Positions 12,801-21,892 of a DNA stretch of 64,000 nucleotides are shown here, one piece after another; position 1 is the stretch's first letter, and every line of letters begins with the position of its first letter. The DNA is from Symbiodinium natans. Lineage: Eukaryota > Sar > Dinophyceae > Suessiales > Symbiodiniaceae. The translations under genes and the position numbers were made by a program. The notes under the pieces are model-generated. The model ran no database searches. It was not told the DNA's origin and saw only the letters and a list, made by a program, of their open reading frames with translations. The stretch covers positions 605,397-669,396 of the forward strand of contig CAJNDS010000646.1 of the NCBI GenBank assembly GCA_905221605.1, in the 5' to 3' direction.

Positions 12801-15327
12801 CAGCGGCAAGGACAAGGCAGGGACAAAAGTTGTGGGACACTAGCAGTTTAGCACCTTCCGCTTGAAGCTCTGCTTGATTTATTGAAGCCCAAGGCTCGAC
12901 TCCGTGCGCTCATAAGTGCAGATGACAAGATCGGCTGGCTGCGTCCTCGTAAATTCACAGTACGTAAAGGCTGCAGAAACATGAGGATGTCGAAGGGCTC
13001 CGACAAGATCGATGCATCAAATGGAATGCCTGAGGATGAGTCCTGAAACGGGGGACGGTGACCAGCTGCTGGAACCTGTGAACCTGCTCAGCAGAAAGGC
13101 AGGGCCCAGCAATGCCCAGCAAAAATGTGTCGGATGCTCTGGCCCAAGATGTTTTTTTGAGCTCTGTCTCACACCAGGTTGTGGAACTGCACAGGCAGTC
13201 TCTGAGACAATCTGCAACAGGCAAGATGGGCCTGCAGCCCTGAAATTCGAGCGTGTGTTGCTTTTGTTGTATTTCGCTGCGTTTCCTCTAGGCTTTAGAT
13301 TGCTGAGAGGCCTCAAGAAGTCTTATCATCAAGGGGGCAACTGTCCTTGGGAGGCAGGTGTCAAGGAAAAGCAATGCCATTCTCAGAGTTTCTCTGGTGC
13401 CAGGTTGGTGCTACGTATCGCATGCTGGAGAAGGCTGTCGTGCGCCTGGGGCCGGAGCTGAAGAGCCAAGAGGTCTTCAAGGCCCGAGACGTTGCGAGTC
13501 GTCGAGCTGGGCTTCGAGCGATTTGCGGCTGATTTGCAGGCATCTTCGGGCTGCCTTGTCCTTGTAAAAGACATCAACAATGTGGAGGTCGCTGGAGGAT
13601 GGCCGGGGGTCTTGGAAATGCCATGGGTGCCATTCCATTGCTCTCGCTTTTGCCGTGCCTAGCAGGTGCCCTGTAGCTTTCGTCAACGTCGAGGAAGGCC
13701 CTGAGCGGGGCCGCACAGGATGGGCAGCAGGCTGAGATTGGCAGAGATCTTTTGGCAACGCCCAGTTGGGTCCTGTAGTTTCCGGAAAGCGTTCGCAGCA
13801 CAGTACAGATTCTCTCATAGCACTGTAGATCGTAGTAGATCTTAAGCCTAAGGCGACATTTCCATTTCTTTCATGGAACGGGGCTGTCGCCAACTGCCGG
13901 CCACGGCCAAACCAGACAAGGACTTAGGAAGCGACTGCAGGGTTCATGTTTTTTCCTCCCGAATGCTTAGCACAAAGCTTCCCGTGTTAAAGGTTGCATG
14001 GGGTTCCAGGGGTCGAGGAGGTGACCCGACGTCGTGTCTTGCGTCCGCGAAGCGTCCGCGATGGGTGTGCCATCCTTGCAACGGTCGACACTTTTGGAGC
14101 TTCGTTTGCTTCGTTTTGCCTTCGAACACCAAAGAATCATTTATGTTTATACCTCGCGACACTGTGGCCTGGGGTCGGCAGAGCGGACACACAGCCTGTC
14201 GTCTTGGGTGGGCCTTTCGAAGAGGTTGAAGGCTCTTGGGGTGTCCGTCGGACAAGCAAAGGAAGAAGGGCGTCTTCACTCAGCGCTCACCCCTTAGCCG
14301 GGGTCAGCGGATAGATACCAAACACTATACAGACGTTGCAGCGCCCTGAAGTCTGTCGAGCACTTTGTGAGAGAACAAGGCATGTCCTGCATTGTCGTGC
14401 CCTCATGAACAGCTTAGGTAAGGTGCACGGCCAAAGATGGCCATGATGTTGCACAGCTGGCTTGTGTTGCATCGCAGCTTCCTGCTGAGCGTCTGTCAGT
14501 TGACTTGACCAGATGGACACGCGCGACCACAAAGAGTATGACAAAGTTATTCGCAAAATGCGGGAGCGAGCAGCTTACCTGTCGCAGCTCCGTCCCTGGT
14601 GCTTCGGTGCTTGATCACCAGTACATGCCTTGAGGTCCGCAGGCGAAGTACCTTCAAACGCCACTCCTGCCATGATTCAGGCCCCCAATGCCCAGACTGT
14701 TGACTATGTCTCTTGAGCCTGAGGGACTGCTCCAGGGCCAAGTGCTCAGGCTGCGGTGATCATGCAGCTGAAGCAGGCCGAGGAGGCCAAGAGGGAGGAC
14801 ACAAGGGAGATCAATGGAACATTCCGATGAACCCCCCCAAATTACACCCCACCAAAATCCCCCCAGCCAGTGTATGCTTATCAATGTGACTTTGTTTCAT
14901 TGCTGGAGCTCAGGTTCGGCCGCCTGTCAGTACTGGAACGAACATCTTCAAACGCCAATAGCACCACGGACCCAGGGCCCCAAAGACAGACAAATGTGGA
15001 ACCCAGCACTCGTGAATCATCAAGTTCTCGATTGCAGGGTCCGGGTAGGGTCCGGGTAAAGTCAGCCTGAGTTGCTTAAGCCAAGCCCGCAGCTGGAGAG
15101 CAAAGTCAATGGGGAAACGAAACTAGTTTGTGAAGAATGTCTCGCTGGAGCCTGTAGGGCTTGTTGCAGTCATTGCGTCCATGGAGTCAAGAGTTTTGCA
15201 AGATTTGAGCCTACGAAGTATGATTGGTGTTGGGGCTCGAGCAAGCAAGGAGGAACAAGCAGCGCAGAGGGAATCAGAGAACACGGATGGGCTGGTGCAG
15301 CAGGCGGGGTGTGAAGTTGGCAGTTGA
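793..15327 (+). CDS. multi-exon coiled-coil gene region (composite model)
   Basis: A run of at least fourteen short plus-strand segments that are open in one frame, rich in Leu, Ala, Glu, Gln, Arg and Lys, and mostly bounded by AG acceptors and GT or GC donors. The clearest are 793-840, 1,268-1,519, 1,762-2,166, 7,571-7,651, 8,598-8,713, 9,795-9,950, 12,852-12,963, 13,092-13,225, 14,513-14,599, 14,750-14,817 and 15,158-15,327. Where adjacent exons can be tested (1,519 to 1,762) the phases agree. No catalytic domain is visible. The product would be a long, mostly helical structural protein, for example cytoskeletal or centrosomal, but that is only inferred from composition. It may be two genes rather than one, and the start and end are not defined. 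Gaps such as 2.2-7.5 kb may hold exons I could not recognise. Confidence 0.55.
1268..1519 (+). CDS. coiled-coil exon
   Basis: The frame contains DALRHELVAVRADAERWRA and then ARELAESRQHLCTLMEEER, a typical heptad-like helical sequence. The end at 1,519 leaves a complete Glu codon before GT, and the next coiled-coil exon at 1,762 starts in phase 0, so the two join cleanly. The left boundary is approximate: a CGCAG lies just upstream. Confidence 0.6.
1762..2166 (+). CDS. long coiled-coil exon
   Basis: After CTTTTAG at 1,755-1,761 the frame reads VSELAECQLQRCRDVRNLRR and stays open for about 130 codons, passing through LQDLRGLSRRCEAKSTELDE and MENTAALRHRMGFLKEEV. The composition is strongly helical and charged, and there is no domain beyond coiled coil. 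A GTCC after GGAAG near 2,166 is a possible donor. An ATG at 1,870 is internal and is not needed as a start. Confidence 0.65.
2220..3190. other. no supported gene
   Basis: Presumed intron. Short frames on both strands have no motif support. Confidence 0.4.
3196..3560. repeat. AGTATACAAG minisatellite
   Basis: A degenerate tandem array built on a unit of about 10 bp, AGTATACAAG, with GTATAC recurring over roughly 350 bp. The minus strand reads as an apparent membrane protein made of repeated Tyr-Thr-Leu-Val-Tyr-Ser-Cys-Ile-Leu. That is a direct by-product of the repeat and not a gene. Confidence 0.9.
3570..4300. other. no supported gene
   Basis: Open segments occur, for example around 4,110-4,255, but none has a clear domain or splice pair. 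Probably intron. Confidence 0.35.
4315..4372 (+). CDS. possible short coiled-coil exon
   Basis: After a CAG at 4,312-4,314 the frame reads LDDAARASAEATAAFGPG, alanine-rich and helix-prone like the neighbouring exons. The end is uncertain. Confidence 0.3.
4400..7560. other. long stretch without a supported gene
   Basis: The region contains an (AC)n tract near 5,070, a (TA)n tract at 5,322-5,345 and many short frames, including a 210-codon frame from 4,482 with no recognisable content. A basic, alanine-rich segment near 6,675-6,738 could be an exon but has no support beyond composition. Confidence 0.4.
5322..5345. repeat. (TA)n microsatellite
   Basis: About twelve TA dinucleotides in a row. 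Confidence 0.9.
7571..7651 (+). CDS. coiled-coil exon
   Basis: After GAAAGCAG the frame reads MQEQRTKLQRMLATTQEGAQ, ending before a canonical GTATGT donor at 7,652. It is glutamine-rich and helical, consistent with the exons at 1.3-2.2 kb. Starting three bases earlier, after GAAAG, would add one Gln. Confidence 0.6.
7794..7858 (+). CDS. coiled-coil exon
   Basis: After CTCCAG at 7,788-7,793 the frame gives QAALHHQVQDLKAALQESEA. The right boundary is uncertain; a GA-type donor near GCGCAGG|GATTC would be needed, or the exon runs further. Confidence 0.5.
8107..8131. repeat. (CT)n microsatellite
   Basis: Simple CT repeat lying in a presumed intron. Confidence 0.85.
8598..8713 (+). CDS. coiled-coil exon
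   Basis: After GCCAG the frame reads DAEGREEAHVSKVERADALR and continues through ILRRRHLTAFTALVIHAEM. It ends at a canonical GTAAGG donor at 8,714. Both splice sites are good and the composition is charged and helical. Confidence 0.6.
9795..9950 (+). CDS. charged helical exon without an ATG
   Basis: The frame begins ELYAKAKEIFRKSPLELRRQ and continues LIHARMNKVKHRTAQTDTLA, then reaches a TAG at about 9,957. The sequence is highly basic and amphipathic, clearly more protein-like than its surroundings. Neither boundary is fixed. The stop may be the real C terminus of one gene, or it may lie just past an unseen donor. Confidence 0.5.
10536..10658 (+). CDS. possible coiled-coil exon
   Basis: The frame contains AERCQAELEQQCDTTHAWQL followed by a short Gln-rich end and a TGA. 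A CGCAG lies just upstream of 10,536. The content resembles the other coiled-coil exons. Confidence 0.4.
   Translation, partial: TLRFILHSAERCQAELEQQCDTTHAWQLCVAELAMQQKAQ
11186..11265 (+). CDS. possible exon
   Basis: After TTGCAG the frame reads DAETALVPKMQQALKAEPGF and continues for about ten codons to a TAA. Short and helical; no function can be assigned. Confidence 0.4.
11600..12850. other. no well-supported gene
   Basis: CT-rich sequence at 11,620-11,765, then assorted frames. A segment near 12,605-12,715 reading GWVGELKVGAEALLSGTLQ could be an exon, but its borders are unclear. Confidence 0.35.
12852..12963 (+). CDS. exon, basic helical segment
   Basis: TTTAG at 12,847-12,851 is followed immediately by the frame HLPLEALLDLLKPKARLRAL and then ISADDKIGWLRPRKFTV. 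The codon before the exon start would be a stop, which fixes the acceptor. A GTAAAG near 12,964 is a plausible donor. No motif beyond a basic helix is seen. Confidence 0.55.
13092..13225 (+). CDS. exon, helical segment
   Basis: After CTCAG at 13,087-13,091 the frame reads PSKNVSDALAQDVFLSSVSH and then QVVELHRQSLRQSATGKMGL. An in-frame TGA shortly upstream shows that an acceptor is needed here. The right boundary is approximate. Confidence 0.55.
13402..13540 (+). CDS. one or two overlapping-frame exons
   Basis: Two frames look coding in succession. One contains TYRMLEKAVVRLGPELKSQE and the other, from about 13,473, contains VVELGFERFAADLQ. They are in different phases, so either a short intron or a frameshift separates them, or only one is real. 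Confidence 0.35.
14513..14599 (+). CDS. short basic exon
   Basis: After TTGACCAG the frame reads MDTRDHKEYDKVIRKMRERA and ends SQLRPW before GTGCTT at 14,600. The ATG directly after the acceptor is not necessarily a start. Confidence 0.5.
14750..14817 (+). CDS. short coiled-coil exon
   Basis: After TGCTCAG the frame gives AAVIMQLKQAEEAKREDTRE, a dense heptad-type charged helix. The donor would be of GA type at 14,818, or the exon continues a few codons to a TGA. Confidence 0.5.
15158..15327 (+). CDS. helical exon
   Basis: After CCTGTAG the frame reads LVAVIASMESRVLQDLSLRS and continues VGARASKEEQAAQRESENTD to a TGA at 15,325-15,327. Glu/Gln-rich like the upstream exons. It could be the 3-prime end of the coiled-coil gene. 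Confidence 0.5.
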
Positions 15328-15329
15328 CT

Positions 15330-16420
15330 CAGTTGACAGTTCGAAAAGAAAGGCTGAATTCTGTTCTGATCAGGAAAGGGAGGAGTGGGGCCAGAGTGAG
15401 GAGCCGACTTGGGCGCCTGCCTGGGTACGTGTACATCATGCATACACAGTGTTTACATGGTTCAACGACATCTTCGTCGCGCATGTCTGCAAAGCTGCGT
15501 GCGCATCAAAGGAACGCGATGGGAAAGAGGTCGAACCCGCTGCACGCGTCTTGGGCACCTCATGACATGGACTGTTCAGTTCAGACAACTCCACATCTTC
15601 AGAAACTGGAGGTGGATCCTGCCTACATTTCGTTGAATGCTTCCATAAGGGAGCTTGAAGAGACTGTGCAGGACCATGCTTCTATTGTTGTGACACATCG
15701 ACCACGACACGTGGGATCACATGCATGTAAGACTTCCGAATGCAGCAAGGACGAGCGCCTACACATGCCAGACAAAACCGAAATCGACAACAATGGCAGC
15801 TGGTGCGTATGTTCCTGACAGGGCCTCAGGACTCACTTCATTTACTGTGTGGTGCATCAAGACCTGACTGCTGAGGTGGGAACTAGGCTCAACAAGAGTC
15901 TGGTTTGTACACTTATCACGAATGCACGTGAATTTAATGGGATCACAAGCATCCGCCGTCGATACTCAGACCGGATTCGGTCCTACCTCATGCCTGAAGT
16001 GCAGGCAGAAGGTGACCTGGCGAGGGCACACGTCACCTCAGCGTGACCTTTCCGTGCTCCGAACTTGCATATCCCGCGTAAAATTGCTTGCCCAGGGTCC
16101 AGGTTTCAACCTGCGAGCGTTCGGATGGGTTCGGGGTTAGCTGCAGCAGATTCATAAGGAGAATAAGGATGAGAAAAGGAGCAAGTGTGGCTAGCAAAGA
16201 GGTGCGACGCATGGGTACATTGGGTCATTTGTGACTCGTTCCATTTCTTTCTATCGTCCCCGCGTTCTGCTTAAGTTCACAACGGCATCACATGCCCCTT
16301 ACCCAGGTCAGAAGATTTTGGCATTACAGAGCATGGGCCACTCCGTACTCTGAGTTGCTCCGTTCTCCTTTCCTGTTGTAGGGATGCTAGGTAACTTAGG
16401 CAAGTTTAGGGTTCACAGGT
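15330..16420. other. no well-supported gene
   Basis: A segment near 15,589-15,690 containing YISLNASIRELEETVQDHAS may be a further exon. The remainder shows nothing I can name. Confidence 0.35.
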
Positions 16421-16815
16421 CGCGGCTTCCGCCGCTTTTGGACATTCTTCCGGCCTGCGATGATTGGGGCCCGAGCTGATGTTGGCAGGGCCTGGACGCA
16501 CAAAAAGGCATGATGATGCGTCTGCAGTATAAGGCATCGGCACGTCGACTCGCGAGGAAACATGGCAACTTCACGAGTTTCGCCCGATCCTGTGAGTGTC
16601 AAGAGCCATGCGATGTATCGGATCGGAGGTTTCCAGTTAGCTCCGCCGAACAATACCCGCCCCGCGAGCATCATGCCTACGATCCGGCACGCATCACCTG
16701 CTTGCGATGCAGTAGCCCCGCCCGGCACACTGGCGGATGGCAGGTCTGGTATAAACTAATGTTGTCACAGGATGTCACAGGCGTCCATTCAACACGTTCC
16801 CGCTTAGACTCTTGG

Positions 16816-16898
16816 ACTTTTTCGCTTTCTCTCTCGCTTTCGCTCTCGCTTTCGCTCTCGCTTTCGCTCTCGCTTTCGCTCTCGCTCTCGCTCGTTCG
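16816..16898. repeat. (CTCGCTTTCGCT)n minisatellite
   Basis: Tandem 12-bp units of CTCGCTTTCGCT. It gives Ala/Leu/Phe or Arg/Glu repeat frames that are not genes. Confidence 0.9.
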
Positions 16899-17039
16899 TG
16901 TCCTCGTAATGCAACACAAACGAACGCGGGATGGCCGATGGGAACGCCGGCGGCATGTCGCCACGCTCGACCTCACGGGTGGCAGGCTGCAAGCTTGAGT
17001 GCGGGGAGCGGCTGCAGCAAGCAACTCAGGCAGGTTTGC

Positions 17040-18400
17040 AAGAGAGGACGCGCCGTTCCAAGCGAGCACGAATGTGGAGCTGGCACGGACAGTTGAGCTA
17101 GACCCCGAGACAACGGTCGTCTCTCTCGATGGCTTCTCAATGGGCGCAGCGCGTACGACACTCTCAGCTGCGAAACCATCCTGTGCAAGCTCCGCGAAAG
17201 TGTGCCAGCCTTGCTCCCCTTCGTCCGGGCCATGTACGCTCGTAATTCCACTTAATTACTTGTGGTGGGACGCGGAGGGCGGGCTGCATGAGATACCACA
17301 GGCCAAACCATCGAACAAGGGGACTCGTCAGCGCCGGGCCTGTACGCGCTTTGGCCAGCATGACTCCCTGGTCGCAGCAAGCGCGTCGTTGCGGCCGGGT
17401 GAGCGGCTCGCCGCGTTCCTGGACGACCTCTACGTCGTCACGATTCGGAGCGGGCTGTGCATCTCCTGGAGGTCGTCACCATGCGCGTTCACAGCCGGAG
17501 AGCGCCATGTGCGTCGTCCACGTGCACAGCAGGCTTGCCGACATCGTCGGTTGGGTCTTGGCCAGGCAGCCAAGTCACGGCATGCGGCTGGCGAAGGGCG
17601 GCAAGGGGAGTAACTTTCCATCTACCAGCGATGGGAAGCGATAGCAAGGGAAGGGCCGCGGCGAAGGCGAGGAGGGCCGACCTAGCATAAGCAAGGGCAG
17701 ACATGGCGGCGGGACGGCTGGACTGCATGCGGCACAGAGCGGGTGTGGCACCGACGGTCGAGAGGCGTGAGTGAGCTCGAGGTAGGTGCGGAGTTTAATT
17801 CACGCGGTGGGCGATGCGCAGTGCTGCACCAGGTGAGCTGCCGCCTTCCCGACGGGGCTCCCAGCAGCCGTGATCGGACAGTTTGCGCAGGAACGCGGCG
17901 CGCGAGGTCGTACCGTACGCGTTGCGGCCGTGGAGCGACGCGACTGTCTGTGGTTGCAGGGTCGACAGCAACCCGCAGCAGCACGGGTCGGCAATGCGAA
18001 CTGGTACGGACGGGTCACCTCATCGAAGGCCTCAGCGAAGATCCGTGCGAGGCTGCGGGAAACGAGGCGCCGAAAAGATGCTCAGCGTGGCCGTGGCCGT
18101 GTGCCACTGGTCGATTCCTTCCTTCCTTCAATCCCTCCGCAAGGCTCCTACAAAACCGCAAATGGCCCCCCCCCCCACCCCCCGCCCCGTTTTTTTCAAG
18201 ATGTGCAAGCCTGTTTCAAAGCATGGGCTGCCCCTAGAGCGCGCCTGTCCACGACGCACGGCGCATCGAAGTCGTGTGCAACAGCCTCAATTTGTGGCCC
18301 ATTTGTGGCACGGCGCACAGCTCGCGGTTGGTTGATGCAACCCTCGTCAGCCCTGTGACGCGCGATGGGCTGCCGCAAGCACCCTGGTAGCGCCCTTCGC
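17040..18400 (+). mobile_element. degenerate LINE-type retroelement, copy A
   Basis: GC-rich remnant of a non-LTR retrotransposon. The frame from about 17,070 contains VELDPETTVVSLDGFSMGAA, corresponding to the first palm aspartate block. It is followed by YLWWDAEGGLHEIP and then FLDDLYVV at about 17,416, the Y/FxDD catalytic block of a reverse transcriptase. Near 18,333 DATLVSPVTRDGLPQA matches the endonuclease core of copy B (DATLVSPLNRDG). The reading frame shifts several times and the central part is unrecognisable on the plus strand. Near 17,848-17,869 a motif resembling the conserved G-x-P-x-G of this family reads on the minus strand, so part may be inverted. Clearly inactive. Confidence 0.8.
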
Positions 18401-18575
18401 AACGCTGCGTGCCGCAAGCGGTGGCAAACTAATCCCGAACAGCGCTGCCGGCTCGTCCTTTTCGGGCTCGAAGTGGGGCCGCTGGGACTCTGAGGCAGCC
18501 ACCTTCGTTCGCGGCTGGCACCCCCGCCGCAGTCCGGGCTTCCGCCCAGGCTGCGTGGGTCCATCCGGAGTGGCA

Positions 18576-19108
18576 TCATCTGCGTCGCTGCGCAGAGCGC
18601 GCTTGTGGCAGCTCCCCATCCCGTTTGAGCCCTGTGCAGCACCCCCAAAGCCTTGCACGGCTTCGACGCCCGCTGGAGCGAGGGCCCCGTGCCCAGCCGT
18701 CATCAGCCGCGTGCCCAGCCAGGCCTAGGTCTCTGCCCCGGGCCCCCGAACGGGAGCCGCGCACCCGACCGTGACTGCGGCGGACGCAAAAACCGCGCGA
18801 GAAAAAGAAACAAACAAGAAGAGTGTAAATGTGTTCTTCAGTGCCCAAGCGGAAGCCCGCCTGACTTTCATCAATTTGCGGGCTGACATGTGGCCACAGG
18901 CGCTCTCGAAAATCTTTGATGTGCAACACAACAAAGTTATGGGTCGATAATTTGTGAAATCCTCGGCCGAACCGGTTTTCTGCAAGGGCTTGACTAGAGC
19001 AGTCCGCCACACCGCGGGGACAACAACCCAGAACCGAACGAGCTCAAGGAAAGACCGTAGCGCCGAACGAAAAATCTCATCGCCGTCGGGACCCGGTGCT
19101 TTCTTCAA
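18576..19108 (-). pseudogene. LINE reverse-transcriptase fragment of a second type
   Basis: On the minus strand a frame starting at 19,108 reads KKAPGPDGDEIFRSAL and then NYRPITLLCCTSKIFE, the N-terminal finger motifs of an RVT_1 reverse transcriptase. After a frameshift, the overlapping frame contains IDESQAGFRLGTEEHIYTLL, the next conserved block. Nothing like the catalytic FADD block follows before the sequence degenerates near 18,800. It is a truncated copy of a different LINE family from copies A and B, lying in the opposite orientation just downstream of copy A. Confidence 0.8.
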
Positions 19109-19119
19109 GGGCAGTTCTT

Positions 19120-20200
19120 GACAAGTTCCGGTTCAAAAAAACGAGTAATCCAACAGGCCGGTCGTATAAGCCATCTCTTCACGCAACCGGCGGAGACAAG
19201 GTGCCAGATTTTGTGGCATCAACCCCGCTCCCGCCAGGGCTTGTCACGGCGGAAGCATCGGAAGCCGGAACATCGCAAGGCATCAAAGCATTCAAAGCAA
19301 GCTTCACCCTCAACGTAACAGCCCACGGGCGATGCAGAAGCATGCAGCGAGGGACAAAGTGCCTGGAGGTTCCAAGTTCTCGCCGGATGTTCCTGACAGC
19401 AATTCGTGGATTCGATTGCGCGGCGCGCTCCAAGGATTCGCAATTCATGCGCAGATGCTTGTTTTTGGCGTCGCGGACGTTGGGCATGTGTACTGCTGTT
19501 GTGCACGATGGTCCGTGCGGGTGTGCTGAAAGCCGATGTTGTGTGGTCCTCGGTAGCGACCATGAGAACCTCATGTCCTCGCTTCCTGTTGAGGATGTTT
19601 GCTTCTCCACGTTGGCCGTCAGTGCGTGACTGCGTCTCAAGCGTATGCAGCTTTCGTCCTCGATTGTGGGCCTGGTCAGAGAATCTCCCCCGCCTACGTC
19701 GTGAACACCTCTGCTGTACTGTTTCTGTTCGCCGCGTGATGATGTCCCGTACGAATGTTATGATCGCGCGTGATTTTACATTATAAGAATACACGAAAAA
19801 ATAATCTAATCGGCTAATCGTAATATCATCACGAAGCCAGATCATTAATATCATGCGTTCGCTTACTCACTCCACACCCTCGTTCGCTTCTGTTTGTTAC
19901 CGTAATAATACTCTAAAAACACGCATGAAAATTATAATTGGGGCCTTCAAGTGAACGACTGAGCTGGATTCTAGACCTTCTGGCCGTGTCATCCTGGTGC
20001 TCTCTTCCTTTCACTCCTTGTAAGCTAGAAGCGGGCGCCTCCTCCGCGACATGAACGAAGACCCTCACTGCTTATGTGCGCAGGCCTGGCTCGAGGACGT
20101 CCATGCAACTTTCGAGTCCTTCCCTGCCCTTCTGTGGGGCTTTGTTTGCCTTCGCTTTGACCGTCTCTCACAATCTCACAAAAAGTCCCCATAATATATT
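19120..20200. other. no supported gene
   Basis: Frames on both strands have no motif support. The stretch 19,740-19,960 is AT-rich. Confidence 0.4.
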
Positions 20201-20202
20201 GA

Positions 20203-20300
20203 TTGCTTCCTTTTAAGTCCGGCAGCAAGGCTGCCGGCTCTGCCAGCCTTGCTGCCGGCTTCCTTTTTTTAAAAAAGAAAAAAAACGGAAGCAACCAACA
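20203..20300. repeat. nested hairpin
   Basis: Inner arms CCGGCAGCAAGGC (20,219-20,231) and GCCTTGCTGCCGG (20,246-20,258) are exact reverse complements. Outside them, TTGCTTCC and GGAAGCAA with T- and A-rich runs also pair. It looks like the end of a small foldback element. Confidence 0.75.
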
Positions 20301-20329
20301 TATCATGAGTTGCTGGACATAAAGGGCAG

Positions 20330-20500
20330 GGCCTCTTGCTCGCCACAGTCCCCCCCTCCTTCCCGCTCATTTTTTGGGGCGTTCCCGGTCCCAGGGTCCC
20401 ACAGACAGCCAGAAAACATCCTAACAGTCGCACAACACGTCCCACAGACCGCCAGACAGGGCTTCTTGCACGCTATAGTCCCCTTCCCGCCCTCTGCAGC
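20330..20500. repeat. short degenerate direct repeats
   Basis: Blocks resembling AGGGCTTCTTGCACGCTATA followed by GTCCCC occur at about 20,327 and 20,457, with CCCACAGAC motifs between them. A third weak copy lies near 20,908. Confidence 0.5.
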
Positions 20501-20564
20501 TGGGATAAAGGCTTCCCAAGCGCATGCCAAATGGACGGGGAAGGCGAGGAAGTTTTGGGGCGGA

Positions 20565-20735
20565 TAGGCACAGCCCACATGTGACAGCTTGTCCCTTTTG
20601 TGTCTGTTCCGGAACGGGCTGCAACACGATGGCGGGTGAAACTCATTGAGGTCTTGCGAATTTCACCCGCCGTCGTGTTGTAGGTTCAGGAACAGACACA
20701 AAAAAGGACAAACTGTCACATGTGGGCTGTGCCTA
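20565..20735. repeat. 171-bp foldback (MITE-like) element
   Basis: The terminal 23 bases at 20,565-20,587 and 20,713-20,735 are exact reverse complements (they start with TAGGCACAGCCCACATG). The pairing continues imperfectly inward through the TTTTGTGTCTGTTCC / GGAACAGACACAAAA and GGCGGGTGAAA / TTTCACCCGCC blocks, leaving a loop of about 16 bases near 20,645-20,661. No coding capacity. A miniature inverted-repeat transposable element or a recently inverted duplication would explain it. Confidence 0.85.
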
Positions 20736-21126
20736 GCCACTTTGGGCGAGCAACACTCCCGGGGCCACACTTCACAAACTCAATTTGGCTATGCAACATA
20801 CACTCAGGATCGAGGTTTCAAATCAGACACGCAGCAGACACAGACGCCGGTGAAGACAGCTCGCGCTAAAATGGTTTCTGTCCGAGTGCCTTTTTTGAGA
20901 GAACATGCCTTGCTACAGTCCCCCTCCCCCCCCGAAACCTTAAGAAAGCGAAATACACGGGCCGCCTATATCCGGACCAGCCCCCACCCCCCCACCCCCA
21001 TAAGGGGGGGGCACTGCTGAGCTGCAAGCAAGTGTGTTTGTCTCGACGCTCGAACCAGCGTCCTCGCCCGCACGCAGTTCGCCAGCGTGAGAGTCGACAC
21101 CCTGAACCCTCAACCCGAACCTGTGT

Positions 21127-21500
21127 GTGGGACGCGAAAATTTTGGAGGTGTTGAATGGTTGTGAGGTCGGGGGGCGCTGGCTGGCGCGCGGATGTGAAA
21201 ATAACGAAATTTCGTAGTTTCGGATTTGTTGAATTTCTGTTTGGTGTGCGGACAATCTCGAAAATGCGGAATTTCGAAATGAAGGTTGGCGCGCGGACGC
21301 GAAAATTTCCAAAAACATATATTTTTTTTGAGTTTTTTCTTGACACGGAAAAAACACCCGAAATTTTTCGAATTTACGGTTGGCGCGCGGACGCGAAAAT
21401 TCAAAAATCTGGAAATTTTAGAACTTCTGAATTTTCGAATTTTCGCAATTTCGCGAAAACGGACGGGCAACCGATTTTCGAATTTTCGAATTTTTGCGAT
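21127..21500. repeat. repeats of GGTTGGCGCGCGGACGCGAAAAT
   Basis: Three or four spaced copies of a motif near GGCGCGCGGACGCGAAAAT (about 21,127, 21,180, 21,285 and 21,380) sit in A/T-rich runs of GAATTTTCGAAAT-type sequence. Read as protein they give Lys/Arg/Phe-rich frames without meaning. Confidence 0.7.
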
Positions 21501-21579
21501 ATTGCGTACGCGCGTCCTTAAGGCTTGGTGACTGGATCTGGTTGACTTAGCGAGCACCCGGCGCTGCGGCTTTTATTGC

Positions 21580-21878
21580 CCTGCGTGCGGCAAGTCTACG
21601 CCAAGAGTAATTCCTACAGTTGGTATGGCGATTCTGGGCTCGGTCATCGCATCCATAGCGTGAAGCAAGGCGACCCTTTGATGCGGCGCTCTATGCCCTC
21701 GCGCAGCACCCTGCGCTCGCTGAGCTCCAGGGCCAACTTCTCCCGGGTGAGGCTGCCTTCGCTTTCCTTGACAACATCAACGTCGTCGCTGACCCTGAGC
21801 GAGTTCGGCCGCTGCTGGATGATTTATCCTTTGGGTGCCCTGCCCTTTTCGCACTAGGCCAACACGACGCGTTGCGTC
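21580..21878 (+). pseudogene. reverse-transcriptase palm fragment, first block
   Basis: Across frameshifts the sequence reads LPCVRQVYAKSNSYSWYGDS, then QGDPLM, then a catalytic-site block FAFLDNINVVA at about 21,758 in which the second Asp of FLDD is Asn, and then ALFALGQHDALRRAD ending in a stop. The first part corresponds to the same positions that occur again in the next block. Confidence 0.7.
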
Positions 21879-21892
21879 GGGCCGACTAGCAG

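Noticed and set aside
16804-17069. Arg-Glu repeat protein on the minus strand
   Set aside because: Produced by the CTCGCTTTCGCT minisatellite.
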